From Thalassotalea psychrophila (GTDB taxonomy: Bacteria; Pseudomonadota; Gammaproteobacteria; Enterobacterales; Alteromonadaceae): a DNA stretch of 64,000 bases. The translations under genes were made by a program, and so were the position numbers. The notes beneath the pieces were generated by a model. It searched no databases. It was given only the letters and a program-made list of their open reading frames with translations, and was not told the origin of the DNA. This document shows, one piece after another, positions 1 to 8,971 of the stretch (position 1 is its first letter; the number at the start of each line of letters is the position of its first letter). The stretch covers positions 930,001-994,000 of the forward strand of contig NZ_CP134145.1 of NCBI RefSeq assembly GCF_031583595.1, read 5' to 3'.

Positions 1-227
1 AAGAACCCTGCATATAAGGATAGGATAAATGAAAAAAAATTCATAAATCAGTGTTGAAACAATGTAAATAATCTGCGAAAGTGGTTTTAAGGATATGTTG
101 TTAAAGGAGTAAAGTTACAGACGCGCAACAATAAATTTAGCGAACAATGCTATGTGTAAGTTATTGAATAATATCAAACTAACGCAACAATGTTCAGTTG
201 AAACAATAGCCAGCTGTAGGACAAATT

Positions 228-1610
228 ATGAATGACGAAAGCACTATCTATGTTTTAGACACCAATATTCTTCTCCACGAACCCTTTGCATTTTTATCGT
301 TCCAAGAACACGAAGTGGTTATCCCAATGACCGTCTTGGAAGAGCTCGATAGCATTAAAGACAGAAATAAAGATGTAAGCCGCGATGCTCGAGTTGCCAT
401 TAGGGCACTTGAGGATACTTTAAGGGATGCTAGTCCTGAAGATGTATTAGCCGGTGTTCCACTACCCAATCAAATTGAAACCCAATCCGAACCCGGCACT
501 TTAGCCATTTTTAATGATTTTAATTTAGAACAAAAAGCCGGTTCTTTATCTGATAACGAAAATGATAATCGCATTATTAATACTGCGTTGTATTTACAAG
601 AAAATCGAACAGATATGCGTGTTGTCTTAGTAACTAAAGACATTAATATGCGTTTAAAAGCAAAAGGTGCAGGCCTTGCTTTTGTTGAAGATTACCGCAC
701 AGATCAACTCGTTGATGATATTAAATTTTTAACCAAGGGCTACCATAAATTTTCCGGTGACTTTTGGAAGCAAGTGACTAATTGTGATAGTGAAACTGAT
801 GGTCGCTATACTCAGCATATGATGGATAAGTCGTTAATTCCTGCCGCCTACATCAATGAATATCTTATTGATGAAGACAAAACTTTCGCCGGTAAAATTA
901 TTGGTGTTGAAGAAGACAAAATGGCGGTGATGGACTTAGGCTATGAGCGCTTAATGGGTCGCAATGCCTGGGGGATTCATCCGAAAAACATTTATCAGGG
1001 TATGGCGATGGATGCTCTATTAGATCCTGATATAGATTTGGTTATTTTAACCGGTCCAGCAGGTTGTGGTAAAACATTATTGGCTCTTGCTTCAGCTCTT
1101 GAGATGGTGGTTGAACGTGGTGTTTATGATAAAATCATTGTGACTCGCTCTACGCCTGAAATTGCTGAGTCAATCGGCTTTTTACCCGGTACCGAAGAAG
1201 AAAAAATGGCACCATGGTTAGCGGCTATTACTGATTCACTTGAAGTATTGCATAAGCAAGACGAGAGTATGAGTGGCAGTATGAATTACATCATTGAAAA
1301 AGCCAATATTCAGTTTAAATCAGTAAACTTTATGCGCGGTCGTAGTATTCAAAATGCCATTGTTTTACTCGACGAATGTCAAAACTTAACTGCAGCTCAA
1401 CTTAAAACTATTATTACTCGTTGTGGTGAAGGTACTAAACTAGTGTGCTCGGGTAACTTAGCTCAAATTGATAGCAACTATCTAACCGCACTTACCTCTG
1501 GTTTAACCTATATAGTTGAGCGCTTTAAAGATTTTCCTGGCAGTACAACGGTTAATCTAAATGGCGTAGTTCGCAGTAAGTTAGCAAGATTTGCCGAAGA
1601 AAATTTGTAA
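228..1610 (+). CDS. PIN domain-PhoH family ATPase
   Basis: This is a two-domain protein of 460 residues. Residues about 5-150 form a PIN nuclease-like domain: LDTN with D11, acidic residues near E39 and D113, and D138 in VTKD could make the metal site. Residues about 250-455 form a PhoH-type P-loop ATPase with Walker A GPAGCGKT at 276-283 and Walker B VLLDE at 379-383. The family (YlaK / PhoH2-like) is thought to couple RNA binding or unwinding to PIN RNase activity; the substrate here is unknown. The ATG has TAGGAC about 7 nt upstream. It stands alone, followed by a hairpin at 1630-1665. The domain call is firm and the cellular role is inferred. Confidence 0.93.
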   Translation: MNDESTIYVLDTNILLHEPFAFLSFQEHEVVIPMTVLEELDSIKDRNKDVSRDARVAIRALEDTLRDASPEDVLAGVPLPNQIETQSEPGTLAIFNDFNLEQKAGSLSDNENDNRIINTALYLQENRTDMRVVLVTKDINMRLKAKGAGLAFVEDYRTDQLVDDIKFLTKGYHKFSGDFWKQVTNCDSETDGRYTQHMMDKSLIPAAYINEYLIDEDKTFAGKIIGVEEDKMAVMDLGYERLMGRNAWGIHPKNIYQGMAMDALLDPDIDLVILTGPAGCGKTLLALASALEMVVERGVYDKIIVTRSTPEIAESIGFLPGTEEEKMAPWLAAITDSLEVLHKQDESMSGSMNYIIEKANIQFKSVNFMRGRSIQNAIVLLDECQNLTAAQLKTIITRCGEGTKLVCSGNLAQIDSNYLTALTSGLTYIVERFKDFPGSTTVNLNGVVRSKLARFAEENL

Positions 1611-1915
1611 TTTTTAACCGTTCTTTCACAATCATTAAGCGAGTCTATCGGCTCGTTTAATGATTGATAATCACCCCTTATTAAGCTTTTCAATTAATTC
1701 TGACTTTTCACCTTCGTTTACATACTAAATTCAAGTTAACTGAACGAAAAGATAACTATAATTCTCTTATTGCCTATTTTTAAACTTTACAATTTTGTAT
1801 TTATATTGCATTATTCAAACAAGTGTTTTAATTGTTAGTTTGAATTGGCTGTATAAAAACCTGATTCTTCCCAATGATGCTAGCAATAACCAACTAAATT
1901 ATACCGGAGACCAAC
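1611..1915. other. Intergenic region with one hairpin, no gene
   Basis: This 305-nt gap holds an inverted repeat, AATCATTAAGCGAG (1630-1643) and CTCGTTTAATGATT (1652-1665), with an 8-nt loop and one wobble pair. No T-tract follows, so it is a weak terminator or a processing or stability hairpin for the phoH-like mRNA. The rest is AT-rich and must contain the promoter of the acyl-CoA dehydrogenase gene; I cannot assign -35/-10 boxes with confidence. Confidence 0.5.
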
Positions 1916-3694
1916 GTGGCTGAATATAAAGTACCGTTAAGAGATATGAACTTTGTTTTGTTTGATGTGTTCAAAGCCGAACAATTGTGGCAAGACATTC
2001 CTGCATTAGCAGAATCTGTAGATAAAGAAACTGCAGATGCAATTTTACAAGAATGTGCAAAAATTGCAGAGCAAGTTATTGCACCTTTATCTCGTGAAGG
2101 TGATGAAGTTGGCGTTAGTTTTGACAATGGTGTGGTAACAACTGCCCCTGGTTATAAAGAAGCCTTTAAAACATATGCTGAAGGCGGATGGACTGCGTTG
2201 GGTGGTGATCCTGAATATGGCGGAATGGGCATGCCAAAAATGCTGACAGCATTACATGAAGAAATGTTATGTGCTGGAGATATTTCATTTTCGTTATACC
2301 CTGGTTTAACTGCCGGTGCTGGTTTGTCGTTAGTTAAACACGGCAGCGAAGAATTAAAGCAGCGTTACCTAACTCGTATGTATTCAGGCGAGTGGGCAGG
2401 CTCTATGTGTTTAACAGAAGCACATGCAGGTACAGATCTTGGTATTATTCGCACCAAAGCAATCCCTAATGACAATGGTTCTTATAATATTACTGGTAGT
2501 AAAATATTTATTACCGGCGGAGAACATGATCTCACCGAAAATATTGTGCATTTAGTTTTAGCTAAATTACCTGATGCACCTGCTGGTGCGCGTGGTATTT
2601 CATTATTCGTAGTGCCTAAAATTAAAGTAAATGATGACGAATCGCTAGGTGAAGCGAATAATGTAACTTGTGGCTCAATCGAACATAAAATGGGCATACA
2701 TGCTTCATCAACTTGTGTAATCAATTTTGATGGCGCAGAAGGTTACTTAGTTGGTGAAATCAATAAAGGCCTAGCGTGCATGTTCACTATGATGAACTAT
2801 GAGCGTATTGGTGTAGGCATCCAAGGCTTAGGTGCTGGCGAACGCTCTTATCAAAATGCTCTTGAGTATGCTAAAGATCGTATTCAAGGTCGTGCTGCAA
2901 CTGGTGTTAAAAATCCAGAAAAAGCCGCCGATTCTATCATGGTACATGCTGATGTTCGTCGTATGTTACTTAACATGAAGGCATTAAATGAAGGCAATAG
3001 AGCACTTGCTACTTATATTTCTATGCAGTTAGATTTAAGTAAGTTTGCAACAGGTGAAAGCCAACAAAAAGGTGAAATATTAACAGCATTAATGACGCCG
3101 TTAGCTAAGGCTTTCTTTACCGATATAGGTTTAGAAAATACTATTGCTGGTCAGCAAGTGTTTGGTGGGCATGGCTTTATTCGTGAATGGGGACAAGAGC
3201 AGTTAGTTCGAGATACTCGTATTGCTCAAATTTATGAAGGGACTAATGGCATCCAAGCGATGGATTTGATAGGTCGCAAAGTTGCGGCTAATAATGGCCA
3301 ATTCATGAATGTTTTCGTTGAAGAAGTACGTGAGTATATTACTGCCACATCATCAGTATCTATGGCAGAGTTTATTACCCCATTAACGGCTGCAATTGAC
3401 GATTTAGAAAAATTAACCGCAGGTGTATTAGCGGCAGCGGCTAATGATAAAAATGAATTAGGCTCTGCAGCAACTGACTATTTACATGTATTTGGTTACA
3501 CGGCTCTTGCATATATGTGGGCCAAAATGGCTGAAGCTTCATTGGAAAAATCTGCTAGTGATGATTTCTATAAGAGTAAAGTATTAACTGCGCGTCATTA
3601 TTTCGCCCGTTTATTACCTCGTCGCATTTCATTAGCCGCAACGGCCTTAAGTGGTGCAGAGCATCTTTACAATATCGAAGATGATTTATTTTAA
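1916..3694 (+). CDS. Acyl-CoA dehydrogenase, long form with C-terminal extension
   Basis: FAD-dependent acyl-CoA dehydrogenase of 592 residues, which would oxidise an acyl-CoA to the 2-enoyl-CoA and pass electrons to ETF. It has the usual alpha / beta-barrel / alpha core (about 80-470), including the CLTEAHAGTD flavin-binding stretch and IYEGTNGIQ, where E441 is the expected catalytic base. A C-terminal helical extension (about 470-592) marks the roughly 600-residue subfamily that includes DmdC (methylmercaptopropionyl-CoA dehydrogenase). Substrate cannot be told from sequence. The start is GTG with CGGAGA 5 nt upstream; the next in-frame ATG (1946) lacks such a site. It is a single gene ending in a strong terminator at 3722-3745. 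Confidence 0.92.
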   Translation: MAEYKVPLRDMNFVLFDVFKAEQLWQDIPALAESVDKETADAILQECAKIAEQVIAPLSREGDEVGVSFDNGVVTTAPGYKEAFKTYAEGGWTALGGDPEYGGMGMPKMLTALHEEMLCAGDISFSLYPGLTAGAGLSLVKHGSEELKQRYLTRMYSGEWAGSMCLTEAHAGTDLGIIRTKAIPNDNGSYNITGSKIFITGGEHDLTENIVHLVLAKLPDAPAGARGISLFVVPKIKVNDDESLGEANNVTCGSIEHKMGIHASSTCVINFDGAEGYLVGEINKGLACMFTMMNYERIGVGIQGLGAGERSYQNALEYAKDRIQGRAATGVKNPEKAADSIMVHADVRRMLLNMKALNEGNRALATYISMQLDLSKFATGESQQKGEILTALMTPLAKAFFTDIGLENTIAGQQVFGGHGFIREWGQEQLVRDTRIAQIYEGTNGIQAMDLIGRKVAANNGQFMNVFVEEVREYITATSSVSMAEFITPLTAAIDDLEKLTAGVLAAAANDKNELGSAATDYLHVFGYTALAYMWAKMAEASLEKSASDDFYKSKVLTARHYFARLLPRRISLAATALSGAEHLYNIEDDLF

Positions 3695-3721
3695 ATAATA
3701 ATAGTTTAAAACTTCTTTCAA

Positions 3722-3745
3722 AAAGCACCTTCGGGTGCTTTTTTT
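3722..3745 (+). terminator. Rho-independent terminator of the acyl-CoA dehydrogenase gene
   Basis: Stem AAAGCACC / GGTGCTTT with a TTCG tetraloop followed by a run of T. The first structured intergenic element begins at the base after the T-run. Confidence 0.92.
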
Positions 3746-3847
3746 GCTCATGGAAGAGCTATATGCAGAAAAGCCATGGATGGCACATTTTCTGTTTTGC
3801 ACATGGAAGTGCTTATCCTCCCGGGGCAGGGATGGCGAATAGGGAGG
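3746..3847 (+). repeat. Terminator-linked structured repeat, two copies in tandem
   Basis: Copy 1 (3746-3794): hairpin GCTC-atggaa-GAGC (3746-3759), then CAGAAAA (3766-3772), core GCCATGGATGGC (3773-3784), bulge ACA, and TTTTCTG (3788-3794). Copy 2 (3799-3847): hairpin GCAC-atggaa-GTGC (3799-3812), then CCTCCC (3817-3822), a core-like segment ending GATGGC, bulge GAATA, and GGGAGG (3842-3847). Loop and core are shared while the stems differ, each with its matching partner. The same design recurs after other terminators in this window. Confidence 0.75.
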
Positions 3848-3882
3848 GTTACTTCAGAGCAATATTCAGAAACAATTAGCCA

Positions 3883-4073
3883 CGTCATTCCATCACGAGC
3901 ACTAGCGAGATGTGGGACCTCCTCAATTCATAACGAGCCTATAACGAAACGATTTATTTACTATATTAAGCCACCGTGCGCTCAATGAGGTTCCTGATGT
4001 CGCTAGTGCTCGACAATTGCTCCATGCATTGTTCTAACTACGTGCATCCATGCACTAGTCCTCAGGAATGACG
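3883..4073. repeat. Nested inverted-repeat element (MITE-like), non-coding
   Basis: Outer arms are CGTCATTCC (3883-3891) and GGAATGACG (4065-4073), exact complements. Inner arms of 25 nt begin GAGCACTAGCGA (3897-3921) and end TCGCTAGTGCTC (3987-4011), complementary with about four mismatches. A small palindrome GTGCATCCATGCAC lies at 4042-4055. No convincing ORF is present. Together with the two elements before it this fills most of the gap between the acyl-CoA dehydrogenase and the response regulator; 4074-4269 looks like ordinary AT-rich promoter DNA. Confidence 0.7.
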
Positions 4074-4269
4074 GTATATTTTTAATCGTTAGTTATTGGA
4101 GTAATATGAGGTCTATAGTTCGCTCAATATAGTATTATTTCACTATTAACATTCAGGTTACAATTAAGAACAGTATTTTTTAATAAATTCTATTACCATC
4201 TGGTCTACCATTGTAATAGGTTAATTATTAACCTGCGCATCTTTTGTTTATCAGGCCGAACATTTATTT

Positions 4270-4989
4270 ATGAATAATGCAGCAAACACCGTTAGTGAAT
4301 TTTCAACAATTATGATTGTTGAAGATGATAAAGTTTTATCATCTTTACTAAAGTCATACTTAGAAAAATCTGCATATGTTGTTCATCAAGTTTTTAGAGG
4401 CGATCATGCTGCTAGAAGCCAAATAAAAATTCAACCAGACTTAATTATTCTTGATGTTGCCTTACCTGGCAAGGATGGCTACAAAGTTTGTCATGAACTG
4501 CGTGCCACGTATAGCGGACCAATTCTATTTTTAACCTCTAATAGTAGTGAGGCTGAGCATTTAGCCGCATTTAATGTTGGTGGTGATGCTTTTATTGTAA
4601 AACCGGCTAGCCCACAACTTATTTCTGCAAACATTGATGCTCTGCTTAGAAGAACGAAAGATCGTAAGCAAAGTAGCAGTCGTCAAAAACTTACTGTCGG
4701 TGAAATTACCGTGACACCAAGCGAGCAAAAGTGTGAAGTAAACGGTGATGAAATTTCATTGAGTGTATTTGAGTTTGAACTATTGTCACTGTTGATGTTT
4801 AACGCTGGCAAAGTGTTGACTCGCGATGATATTTATAAATTATTATTGGGTCGTGAATATGATGGCTCAGAGCGTTCGGTCGATGTTAGATTATCACGAC
4901 TACGGGACAAATTAATTAGTCAGGGTGTAGAACGAACAGAAGTTAAAACTATTTGGGGAAAAGGTTATTTATTGTCATCTAATGACTGA
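4270..4989 (+). CDS. OmpR/PhoB-family response regulator, orphan
   Basis: Two-component response regulator of 239 residues. The receiver domain (about 13-125) has the acidic pocket ED at 18-19, phosphoacceptor D62 in LIILDVALP, T89 and K111 in VKPAS. A winged-helix DNA-binding domain follows (about 140-236) and ends in the typical WGKGYLL wing. It should bind DNA after phosphorylation. No histidine kinase is adjacent: the next gene is on the opposite strand, so the partner is elsewhere. No clear Shine-Dalgarno precedes the ATG at 4270. Family assignment is firm; the regulon is unknown. Confidence 0.93.
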   Translation: MNNAANTVSEFSTIMIVEDDKVLSSLLKSYLEKSAYVVHQVFRGDHAARSQIKIQPDLIILDVALPGKDGYKVCHELRATYSGPILFLTSNSSEAEHLAAFNVGGDAFIVKPASPQLISANIDALLRRTKDRKQSSSRQKLTVGEITVTPSEQKCEVNGDEISLSVFEFELLSLLMFNAGKVLTRDDIYKLLLGREYDGSERSVDVRLSRLRDKLISQGVERTEVKTIWGKGYLLSSND

Positions 4990-5006
4990 TCTAGCCATAT
5001 ATTTAA

Positions 5007-5246
5007 TTAAATATTCTTACTCGCTTCATTATCTAAAGTAATGAGGATCAGCAAACTAATAATCAAAGAAATAATACTTGCCATACTATAGCTTAGTAAT
5101 GTTTGTGTTATGAATAGCACTTCACAAATAGTCCAAGTACATACGGTTAAACCAAACAGCATCAAAAATAAAGATATAGCATAAGAATAGGGGGAGCTAT
5201 TAAAGCGCTTACTTTCTTCCTGTTTAATCTTTTTAAAAAATATCAT
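5007..5246 (-). CDS. Small predicted membrane protein
   Basis: I do not recognise this 79-residue protein. It has a short charged N-terminus (KKIKQEESKR), two hydrophobic stretches (about 24-46 and 50-71) likely to cross the inner membrane as a hairpin, and a short polar tail. It lies convergent to the response regulator (17-nt gap) and downstream of the TonB receptor on the same strand, but the receptor's terminator at 5268-5299 separates them. The ribosome-binding site is weak. It could be a chance ORF, though the clean two-helix pattern argues for a real gene. Confidence 0.5.
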   Translation of the reverse strand: MIFFKKIKQEESKRFNSSPYSYAISLFLMLFGLTVCTWTICEVLFITQTLLSYSMASIISLIISLLILITLDNEASKNI

Positions 5247-5267
5247 TGTTATAGTCTTGGTTTAAGT

Positions 5268-5299
5268 GAAAAATAAAGCGATGGCCGAAACCATCGCTT
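5268..5299 (-). terminator. Rho-independent terminator of the TonB receptor gene
   Basis: Stem AAGCGATGG (5276-5284) / CCATCGCTT (5291-5299) with a 6-nt loop. On the minus strand the stem is followed by TATTTTT (5268-5275), so it terminates the receptor gene at 5322-7802. Confidence 0.85.
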
Positions 5300-5321
5300 A
5301 AGTCTTATTGCTTATTTACAA

Positions 5322-7802
5322 TTAGAACTTGTAAGCAGTACTTACGAAGAACGTACGGCCAACAACATCATATACACTTGGTACTGTGCCCATATCATTA
5401 CCACCTAGAACCTCTTCTGGTTCAGTATCAAGGATGTTTTTTACGCCACCATTTACTGACCAGCTGTCGTTTAAGTAGTAAGACGCAGAAGCATTATGGT
5501 AAATTACGTCGTCAGTAGTAAAGGCTTCACCGTAGTATTCACCTTCCATACCTTGAATAAATTGAGCAGTATATTGCATGCTAAAATCTTCAGTAAAGTC
5601 TACGCCAACTGTTAGCGTTGATTTAATTTCAGAGTAGCCACCAATGTTTCCATCAATTTTACCTGTGTAGTCTATATCATCTTGCGTAAAGTCTAGTAAG
5701 AAGGTTGTATCTAACATAACTCTGAAGATGTCTTGATTGAAGCTGATGTTCCAATCTATACCAGAGGTTTCCTGGCTACCGATGTTTGTTAGTGGCGAAG
5801 ACAAGGTATCTAAGTCGTTTAAGCTACCGTCACCAGAGATGTTAATTGCATCACACGCTGCCATATCGCCAGCAGCACATTCATCTAATTTAGCTTGAAC
5901 ATCAACTCGGCTAATCGCATCAGTAATATCAAACTGCCAGTAATCAACTGTTGTTGAAACACCATCTGAAATTTCCCAAACCGCACCAAATGTGAATGAT
6001 TCGCTTTCTTCAGGAGATAAGTTTTCATCACCTGTGTAGTTAACAAGAATTTGAGAGTCTTGTGCATTTTCCCACGGATCTGCTAAATAATCGAATGAGC
6101 CAGAGTTACCTGCATATAATTCACTTACACTTGGAGCACGGAAGCCTGTTGCTGCAACTGAGCGGATCATAAAAGTATCAGTGAAGCTGTATGTAGCACC
6201 TAATTTCCAAGTTGTAGCGCCGCCAAAGGTAGAATAACGGTCATAACGAGTGGCAGCTTCTACTGCTAGTTTTTCTGTTACTGGTACAGAAATTTCAGCG
6301 TAAACAGAATTTACAGTGTAATCACCTTCAGTTGGATCTTGCTGTGCAGCAGTACTTTCACCTGCTTGAGTTACTTCATCAGGAGTGTAGTAACCACTTT
6401 CAAAACGACTTTCAACCCCCATTGCATAACCAATGTCATTTTCAGTCATTCCTGAATAGCCAGCTGCTAAAGTAAATTGCTCGTTACCACCTTCGTTATT
6501 TTCAGTGTAAATAACACCTTCATCAACTAAGAAGTCTCTATTCATCTCATCACCGCTGAACCATAAATCTTGGTTAGCGTATATGCTCGTTTCCATATTA
6601 CCGGCGTGAATTGAGTTATCTACAGAGTCTTTAGACTCATTACGACCAAATGTAGCAGAAACATCCCACATATCGTCATTATCTAAGTAGCCCTTTAAGC
6701 CTGCTGATAATCTATATGTGTCAGTTTCTTGATTATAGATACGAGGACCAGCATCAACCATACGACGTCTGTAGTTTAGTGTCTCAATCGGGTTGCCATC
6801 TTTATCAATTTTGTCAAATTGATCATTGTATTTATCATCAAGTTGACCTCTATCTAAATCAATGTTGGCAGGCTGTGGAGCCATTTGTTGATGCGATTCA
6901 CGACGTGTGTACATAGCATCTAGAGAAAGCTCGGTATCTGACGCTATTTCTTTGTTGAAACTAGTGAATAAGCTATATAACTCATTTGGTGTTTGCGCAT
7001 AGCTTGACGTTGTGTAGTCGTATCCGTGGTCACGAGGCTCGAAACCACCATTGCCATCAGGAGTCTTGCCGCCTAACGAACCTTCAGGAACGAAAGAAGA
7101 GTTTCCAGGTTCGACAAAATCACGATCTGATTGAATTACTTCACCACGCTCTGAGTATTGGAAACCAACAACTAAGTTACCACCGGCAATTTCACGACCA
7201 TGTAAAATGCTAAAGCCACCTGATTCGCCATCACCTTTATCGGTAGAGCTTAAATCCGCGCTTATTTCAGTGCCTTCATAATCTTTTTTAGTAATGATAT
7301 TCACAACACCAGCAATTGCGTCAGAGCCATAAACTGCTGATGCGCCATCTTTTAAAATTTCAATTGATTTGATCATTGAAACAGGGATTGTGTTTAAATC
7401 TACTGACGCATCTGCACCAGTACCTGAAGCAACCATACGACGACCGTTTAGTAAAACAAGTGTTCTTTGAACGCCCATACCACGAAGGTTAACTGTTGCT
7501 TTACCACCAGAACCATTGTTTGATGAAGCACCTAGGCTCATGCCTGCTGCAGTTGGTTGTGCATTTAGAACTTCTTGAACTGATGTGTAACCATTTTTTG
7601 CGATATTGTCAGCTGAGATAACAGTTACTGGTGATGCTGTTTCCATATCAGTACGGTTAATGCGTGAACCGGTAACTTCAATTCTTTCAACATTATCGTC
7701 TGCTACAACTTCTTCTGCAGCATTTGCATTTACTGTTACAAAAGCAGTTGCTGCTGTTGCGCTAAACATGATCGCGGTTGCGATTGAATTCTTCTTAAAC
7801 AT
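5322..7802 (-). CDS. TonB-dependent outer-membrane receptor
   Basis: Outer-membrane active transporter of 826 residues powered by TonB-ExbBD. A signal peptide (about 1-28, ending NANA) precedes a TonB-box-like segment ERIEVTGSR (about 40-48), a plug domain (about 55-180, with LVLLNGRRM and YGSDAIAGVVNI) and a 22-strand barrel ending in YKF, as expected for BamA insertion. The loops are acidic (many D, E, N), and a CAAGDMAAC pair probably forms a loop disulfide. The ATG has CAGGAG 6 nt upstream. The ligand is unknown: it belongs to the broad group used by Alteromonadales for peptides, glycans or siderophores, and no Fur box is evident. Confidence 0.92.
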   Translation of the reverse strand: MFKKNSIATAIMFSATAATAFVTVNANAAEEVVADDNVERIEVTGSRINRTDMETASPVTVISADNIAKNGYTSVQEVLNAQPTAAGMSLGASSNNGSGGKATVNLRGMGVQRTLVLLNGRRMVASGTGADASVDLNTIPVSMIKSIEILKDGASAVYGSDAIAGVVNIITKKDYEGTEISADLSSTDKGDGESGGFSILHGREIAGGNLVVGFQYSERGEVIQSDRDFVEPGNSSFVPEGSLGGKTPDGNGGFEPRDHGYDYTTSSYAQTPNELYSLFTSFNKEIASDTELSLDAMYTRRESHQQMAPQPANIDLDRGQLDDKYNDQFDKIDKDGNPIETLNYRRRMVDAGPRIYNQETDTYRLSAGLKGYLDNDDMWDVSATFGRNESKDSVDNSIHAGNMETSIYANQDLWFSGDEMNRDFLVDEGVIYTENNEGGNEQFTLAAGYSGMTENDIGYAMGVESRFESGYYTPDEVTQAGESTAAQQDPTEGDYTVNSVYAEISVPVTEKLAVEAATRYDRYSTFGGATTWKLGATYSFTDTFMIRSVAATGFRAPSVSELYAGNSGSFDYLADPWENAQDSQILVNYTGDENLSPEESESFTFGAVWEISDGVSTTVDYWQFDITDAISRVDVQAKLDECAAGDMAACDAINISGDGSLNDLDTLSSPLTNIGSQETSGIDWNISFNQDIFRVMLDTTFLLDFTQDDIDYTGKIDGNIGGYSEIKSTLTVGVDFTEDFSMQYTAQFIQGMEGEYYGEAFTTDDVIYHNASASYYLNDSWSVNGGVKNILDTEPEEVLGGNDMGTVPSVYDVVGRTFFVSTAYKF

Positions 7803-8237
7803 AATAACTCCTGGGAAAGTTTTCTTTAATTTAGTTTTTATCTGTGCTCGTTACGAGTTGGATACATCTTATGGTGAAAGTGTTATCGAAGAGAATGGGG
7901 CGTAACAGTTGCGCAAGATCTGTTAACCTTTTGTTAAAGGTGTTTGTTTTTATTTCTAAGTATCTGTTTTAATGTGTTTTTTATTTTTTATAAAAGAGGT
8001 TGCCGTTACAGTTTATCTAGATTATTTATTAAGCTTAAACAATCTGTTACAAATCGCCATTTAAGCATACTTCTTAAAAAATCAATAAATACAATAGATT
8101 ATGTTTGTTTGAGAATGGTGCGGAGGATGTTTCTGTTTGTAATGTAATAGTAGAGCTGTTGCAAACTTGCAACACTTTATCAGGAATGTTTAACACTTAT
8201 TCTCAGGCCAAACCCTCCCTTTGTACCATCCGTGGCC
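7803..8237. other. Non-coding promoter region between the TonB receptor and ccmE
   Basis: This 435-nt AT-rich gap must carry the minus-strand promoter of the TonB receptor. Short ORFs at 7944-8147 and 8105-8296 have no ribosome-binding site or recognisable product and overlap one another, so I treat them as chance. A small repeat, GTTAACCTTTTGTTAAAGG at about 7921-7939, is the only local structure seen. Confidence 0.4.
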
Positions 8238-8274
8238 AAAAAAAAGCCCGTAAACCTAAGTTTTACGGGCTTTT
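8234..8274 (-). terminator. Terminator of the ccmABCDE operon
   Basis: Stem AAAGCCCGTAAA (8243-8254) / TTTTACGGGCTTTT (8261-8274) with a 6-nt loop. On the minus strand it is followed by a long T-run (plus-strand A-run from about 8238), directly downstream of ccmE. Confidence 0.9.
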
Positions 8275-8292
8275 ATATGCGAACTCTCAAAT

Positions 8293-8760
8293 TTAGTTTT
8301 TATCGTAAGTTGGTTTACTATGGTTTTTACCAACAGCTTCGGCAATTTCTTTTGGCATGTATTCTTCATCATGCTTTGCTAAAACTTCGCTGGCTTCTAA
8401 TGTAGTAGGTGTGGTTAAAATACCTTGAGCAACTATGCCTTGGCCTTCACGGAATAAGTCTGGCAAGATTCCGTCATAAGTTACAGTGATCATTGGCCCT
8501 GTATCAACAAGCTTAAATTCAACGTGTAAACTTTCAGTATCACGTTCTACAGTGCCAGCTACTACCAAGCCGCCAACACGAATGCGTTGGCCAACAACAG
8601 GTTTAATACCGCTGTCTTCTTTACCATTTACAATTTCAGATGGTGTGAAAAATAAATCAATATTTTGACTGAGAGCATAAAGTGTAAATCCTGCAACAAT
8701 TGCTACACCGGCAACTATGCTCGAAACTATGGTGAGTCTTTTCTTACGACGAGGGTTCAT
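8293..8760 (-). CDS. ccmE: Cytochrome c maturation haem chaperone CcmE
   Basis: Periplasmic haem chaperone of 155 residues that receives haem from CcmC and hands it to CcmF for attachment to apocytochrome c. An N-terminal anchor (about 9-30) is followed by the OB-fold beta barrel. The haem-binding histidine is H130 in [10 protein letters not shown] with Y134 nearby, at the same positions as in the E. coli protein. It is the last gene of the minus-strand ccm operon, 1 nt after ccmD, and is followed by the operon terminator. Confidence 0.97.
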   Translation of the reverse strand: MNPRRKKRLTIVSSIVAGVAIVAGFTLYALSQNIDLFFTPSEIVNGKEDSGIKPVVGQRIRVGGLVVAGTVERDTESLHVEFKLVDTGPMITVTYDGILPDLFREGQGIVAQGILTTPTTLEASEVLAKHDEEYMPKEIAEAVGKNHSKPTYDKN

Positions 8761-8761
8761 A

Positions 8762-8971
8762 CTACATTTCTTCCTTACGGCGTTGGGCTGCTTGCTTTAA
8801 TTTTGCTTCCCGTTTTATTCGCTGTTTAATTTGTTTAATAATTTGGGTTTCCATTTTCACGCTATTAATAGTTAATATTATCAATAACACTGCGGTAAAC
8901 CCGTAAGATAGCCATACATAGAATGCATAGCCTCCCATATTTAAGAATTCGGCAAAAGAATTAAAAGCCAT
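8762..8971 (-). CDS. ccmD: Haem exporter protein CcmD
   Basis: Small single-span membrane protein of 69 residues that stabilises the CcmABC-CcmE complex and helps release holo-CcmE. It has the family pattern: a short N-terminus with [12 protein letters not shown], one transmembrane helix (about 18-38), then a long basic amphipathic tail rich in K, R and Q. Its ATG overlaps the ccmC stop codon (TAATG), indicating coupled translation. Confidence 0.94.
   Translation of the reverse strand: MAFNSFAEFLNMGGYAFYVWLSYGFTAVLLIILTINSVKMETQIIKQIKQRIKREAKLKQAAQRRKEEM

Noticed and set aside
3776..3988. 70-residue ORF after the acyl-CoA dehydrogenase
   Set aside because: It runs through two structured repeats and one arm of the nested inverted repeat, has no ribosome-binding site and a low-complexity, unrecognisable product.
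8180..8240. Minus-strand copy of the terminator-linked element after the ccm operon
   Set aside because: CCACGGATGG follows the T-run, as in the core, but there is no small hairpin and no closing stem.
7944..8296. Two short plus-strand ORFs before the ccm terminator
   Set aside because: They overlap each other, lack ribosome-binding sites, and the second reads through the ccm terminator.
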